A model generated the notes under the pieces. It made no database searches. It saw only the letters and a program-made list of their open reading frames with translations, and had not been told where the DNA came from. The position numbers were made by a program, and so were the translations under genes. A stretch of DNA of 5,973 bases from Legionellales bacterium. Lineage in GTDB: Bacteria > Pseudomonadota > Gammaproteobacteria > Berkiellales > Berkiellaceae. Of this stretch, positions 4,050 through 5,973 are shown piece after piece. Positions within the stretch are counted from its first letter, which is position 1, and each line of letters opens with the position of its first letter. The stretch is taken from contig JAHFQF010000049.1 of assembly GCA_023266435.1 (NCBI GenBank), forward strand, positions 1 to 5,973, read 5' to 3'.

Positions 4050-5973
4050 TTGGGTAGAGATGTGTGTAAAATAACTCGAGTTATTTACCTCGTTATTATG
4101 ATTGTTTTGGTGTCAGCATGCCGTGATAAAGCGCTGAACGATCCCTATCCCAATGATCCCGACAATGCCAATATTCTCTATAGCGCATTCAGCGAGCGGC
4201 CTAAACACCTGGATCCCGCACGTTCCTATAGCAGTAACGAATGGGCTATTTCAAATCAAATCTATGAAACCCCTTTACAGTATCAATACTTATTACGCCC
4301 CTACACACTAGAGCCTTTATTGCTAAGTAAAATGCCCGAAGTGGTTTTTTTAGATGCAGACGGTCAAGCCGTAGCCGAGACATCTCCTGATCTAAAATAC
4401 ACGCGCTATACCTTGACCCTGAAACCAGGCATTTATTATCAACCGCACCCTGCTTTTGCTAAAGACAATCACAATCAATATCTTTACCACCACCTCACCG
4501 CTGACGCGGCAGAAAAATACCACCGTTTGTCTGATTTTGATCACGTGGCCAGTCGCGAGGTTATGGCAGAAGACATGGTATATCAGATCAAACGCTTAGC
4601 GAGTCCCAATACACAATCTCCTATTTTTGGATTTATGGCCAATTACATCTTTGGATTGGCAGAGCTCAGAGAAAAATTAGAAAATTTAAAGACACAATCT
4701 ATAGAAGGCGATGCGCATCAAGCCTTTGAGGCAGATTTACGTCCCCATCATTTGGCCGGTGCGCAAGTCAAAGATCAGTATACGTATGAGATTACAATCA
4801 AAGGACTTTATCCGCAGTTTTTATATTGGCTCAGTTTACAGTTTTTTGCGCCCATGCCGTGGGAGGTCATACAGTTTTATAATCAAAGCGGATTATTAGA
4901 TCACAATATTTCTTTAGATTGGTATCCAGTCGGTACGGGCCCCTATCAATTAACGGAAAATAACCCCAACCTTAAAATGATTTTAAGCCGCAATCCCAAT
5001 TATCATGGTGAGTTATATCCCAGTATTGGGGCGTTGGGTGATCAAGAGGCGGGATTTTTAGCCAAAGCAGGGCAGGCATTGCCGTTTATAGATACCATTC
5101 ATTTCAGTTTGGAAAAAGAAAGCATTCCTTATTGGAATAAATTTTTACAAGGGTATTACGATCGCTCAGGTATCGCTAATGACAGCTTTGATCAGGCCAT
5201 TCAAGTGGCAACACAAGGGCAGCTAGCGCTGACCGATAGCTTAAAAGACAAAGGCATTCGACTAGTCAGCGAGACTAATCCCTCTATTTTTTATTGGGGG
5301 TTTAACATGGCCGATCCGATTGTGGGAGGCCTAGAAACACCACAACGTCAATTGCGTACCGCCATCAGTATGGTCTTTGATATCGAAGAGTATATTCAAA
5401 TCTTCTTAAATGGTAGAGGCATGGTTGCTAATAGCCCGATCCCACCAGGCATTTTTGGTTTTGATACGTCCCAAGCTAATCCAGTGCTATATACAGAGCA
5501 AACGTCTGGTTGGCAACGTAAGTCATTGGGCGCAGCGAAAGTGGTATTGGCCGAGGCAGGCTATCCAGACGGCATTGATCCGAAAACAGGTAAGCCATTG
5601 GTTCTGTATTTTGATGCCATTTCTGGGGGTGGGCCTGATTTGCAATCCCAATTTGCCTGGATTCGCAAACAATTTCAAAAGTTGGGTATTACGCTGGTCA
5701 TACGGGACACTCAATATAATCGTTTTCAAGAAAAGATGCGTACCGGCAATGCACAAATTTTTAGCTGGGGCTGGAATGCAGATTATCCAGATCCTGAGAA
5801 CTTTTTATTTTTACTGTATGGACCCAATGGCAAAGTAAAAACAGGCGGTGAAAATGCAGCAAATTATGAAAATCCGCAGTATGACGCCCTGTTTGATCAG
5901 ATGAAGCATTTGCCTAATACCCCTGAAAGGCAAGCGATGATTCAACAGATGATTAGCGTACTGCAACAGGATA
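4050..5973 (+). CDS. ABC transporter substrate-binding lipoprotein, peptide type (SBP_bac_5), 3' end cut off
   Basis: Periplasmic lipid-anchored binding protein of an OppA/DppA/YejA-like importer, probably for peptides; the true ligand is not deducible. The 641 visible codons are uninterrupted and run off the window. With the TTG start, residues 1-23 form a lipoprotein signal (basic K7 and R10, then hydrophobic VIYLVIMIVL) and a V-S-A-C lipobox with Cys24. Family landmarks follow: ILYSAFSERPKHLDPA near the start of the mature protein; a REVMAEDMVYQIKRLASP segment; PVGTGPYQL (GTGPY 295-299); FYWGFNM; LRTAISMVFDIEEYI (from 435); GWNADYPDPENFLF (575-588); and ENPQYDALFDQM near the visible end. 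It is already longer than E. coli OppA or YejA, so it belongs to a longer subgroup and perhaps lacks about 100 residues here. GTG at 4062 is an alternative start; ATG at 4098 would leave too short a signal peptide. Permease genes may follow outside the window. Confidence 0.93.
   Translation, partial: MGRDVCKITRVIYLVIMIVLVSACRDKALNDPYPNDPDNANILYSAFSERPKHLDPARSYSSNEWAISNQIYETPLQYQYLLRPYTLEPLLLSKMPEVVFLDADGQAVAETSPDLKYTRYTLTLKPGIYYQPHPAFAKDNHNQYLYHHLTADAAEKYHRLSDFDHVASREVMAEDMVYQIKRLASPNTQSPIFGFMANYIFGLAELREKLENLKTQSIEGDAHQAFEADLRPHHLAGAQVKDQYTYEITIKGLYPQFLYWLSLQFFAPMPWEVIQFYNQSGLLDHNISLDWYPVGTGPYQLTENNPNLKMILSRNPNYHGELYPSIGALGDQEAGFLAKAGQALPFIDTIHFSLEKESIPYWNKFLQGYYDRSGIANDSFDQAIQVATQGQLALTDSLKDKGIRLVSETNPSIFYWGFNMADPIVGGLETPQRQLRTAISMVFDIEEYIQIFLNGRGMVANSPIPPGIFGFDTSQANPVLYTEQTSGWQRKSLGAAKVVLAEAGYPDGIDPKTGKPLVLYFDAISGGGPDLQSQFAWIRKQFQKLGITLVIRDTQYNRFQEKMRTGNAQIFSWGWNADYPDPENFLFLLYGPNGKVKTGGENAANYENPQYDALFDQMKHLPNTPERQAMIQQMISVLQQD

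Noticed and set aside
4711..5838. Small plus- and minus-strand frames inside the transporter gene
   Set aside because: They are out of frame with a protein whose family motifs run continuously across the region.
1..5973. CRISPR arrays, tRNA and rRNA genes
   Set aside because: No regularly spaced direct repeats and no cloverleaf or rRNA-like sequence were seen on either strand by eye.

Overview
The window looks like a gammaproteobacterial chromosome of moderate to low GC content. The FabI enoyl-ACP reductase and the long family-5 solute-binding lipoprotein are both of gammaproteobacterial type. Several signs point towards a host-associated lineage, possibly Legionellales (Coxiella, Legionella, Berkiella or Rickettsiella-like): an insertion-sequence end, three unrecognised genes in one transcription unit, and two proteins whose N-termini resemble mitochondrial presequences. 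The assignment to an order is inference, not something the sequence proves.

Layout. Bases 1-57 hold the first 19 codons of an IS630-type transposase on the minus strand, cut by the window edge. A strong bidirectional terminator hairpin (136-164) follows. Bases 181-2832 carry three unrecognised minus-strand genes in the order 483 aa, 216 aa, 145 aa. The first two are separated by only 7 bases, with the second gene's ribosome binding site overlapping the first gene's stop. The third lies about 100 bases further on and may also have its own promoter. The unit ends at the hairpin. Next come a 161-base gap with a palindrome and a hairpin, then fabI on the minus strand (2994-3776). A divergent intergenic region of about 270 bases contains a 155-base segment bounded by 13-base perfect inverted repeats. 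Last is a plus-strand lipoprotein gene of the SBP_bac_5 family that runs off the right edge.

How the genes work together. fabI (fatty-acid elongation) and the transporter binding protein (peptide uptake) are housekeeping genes transcribed away from each other. The three-gene block is accessory in character. Its 145-aa and 216-aa products share short motifs in the same order and may be distant paralogues. The 483-aa and 145-aa products begin with arginine-rich, nearly acid-free leaders. I propose, as a testable inference only, that the block encodes proteins acting on or in a eukaryotic host cell, perhaps its mitochondria. The 483-aa gene also has an in-frame run of eight C that could switch it off by slippage.
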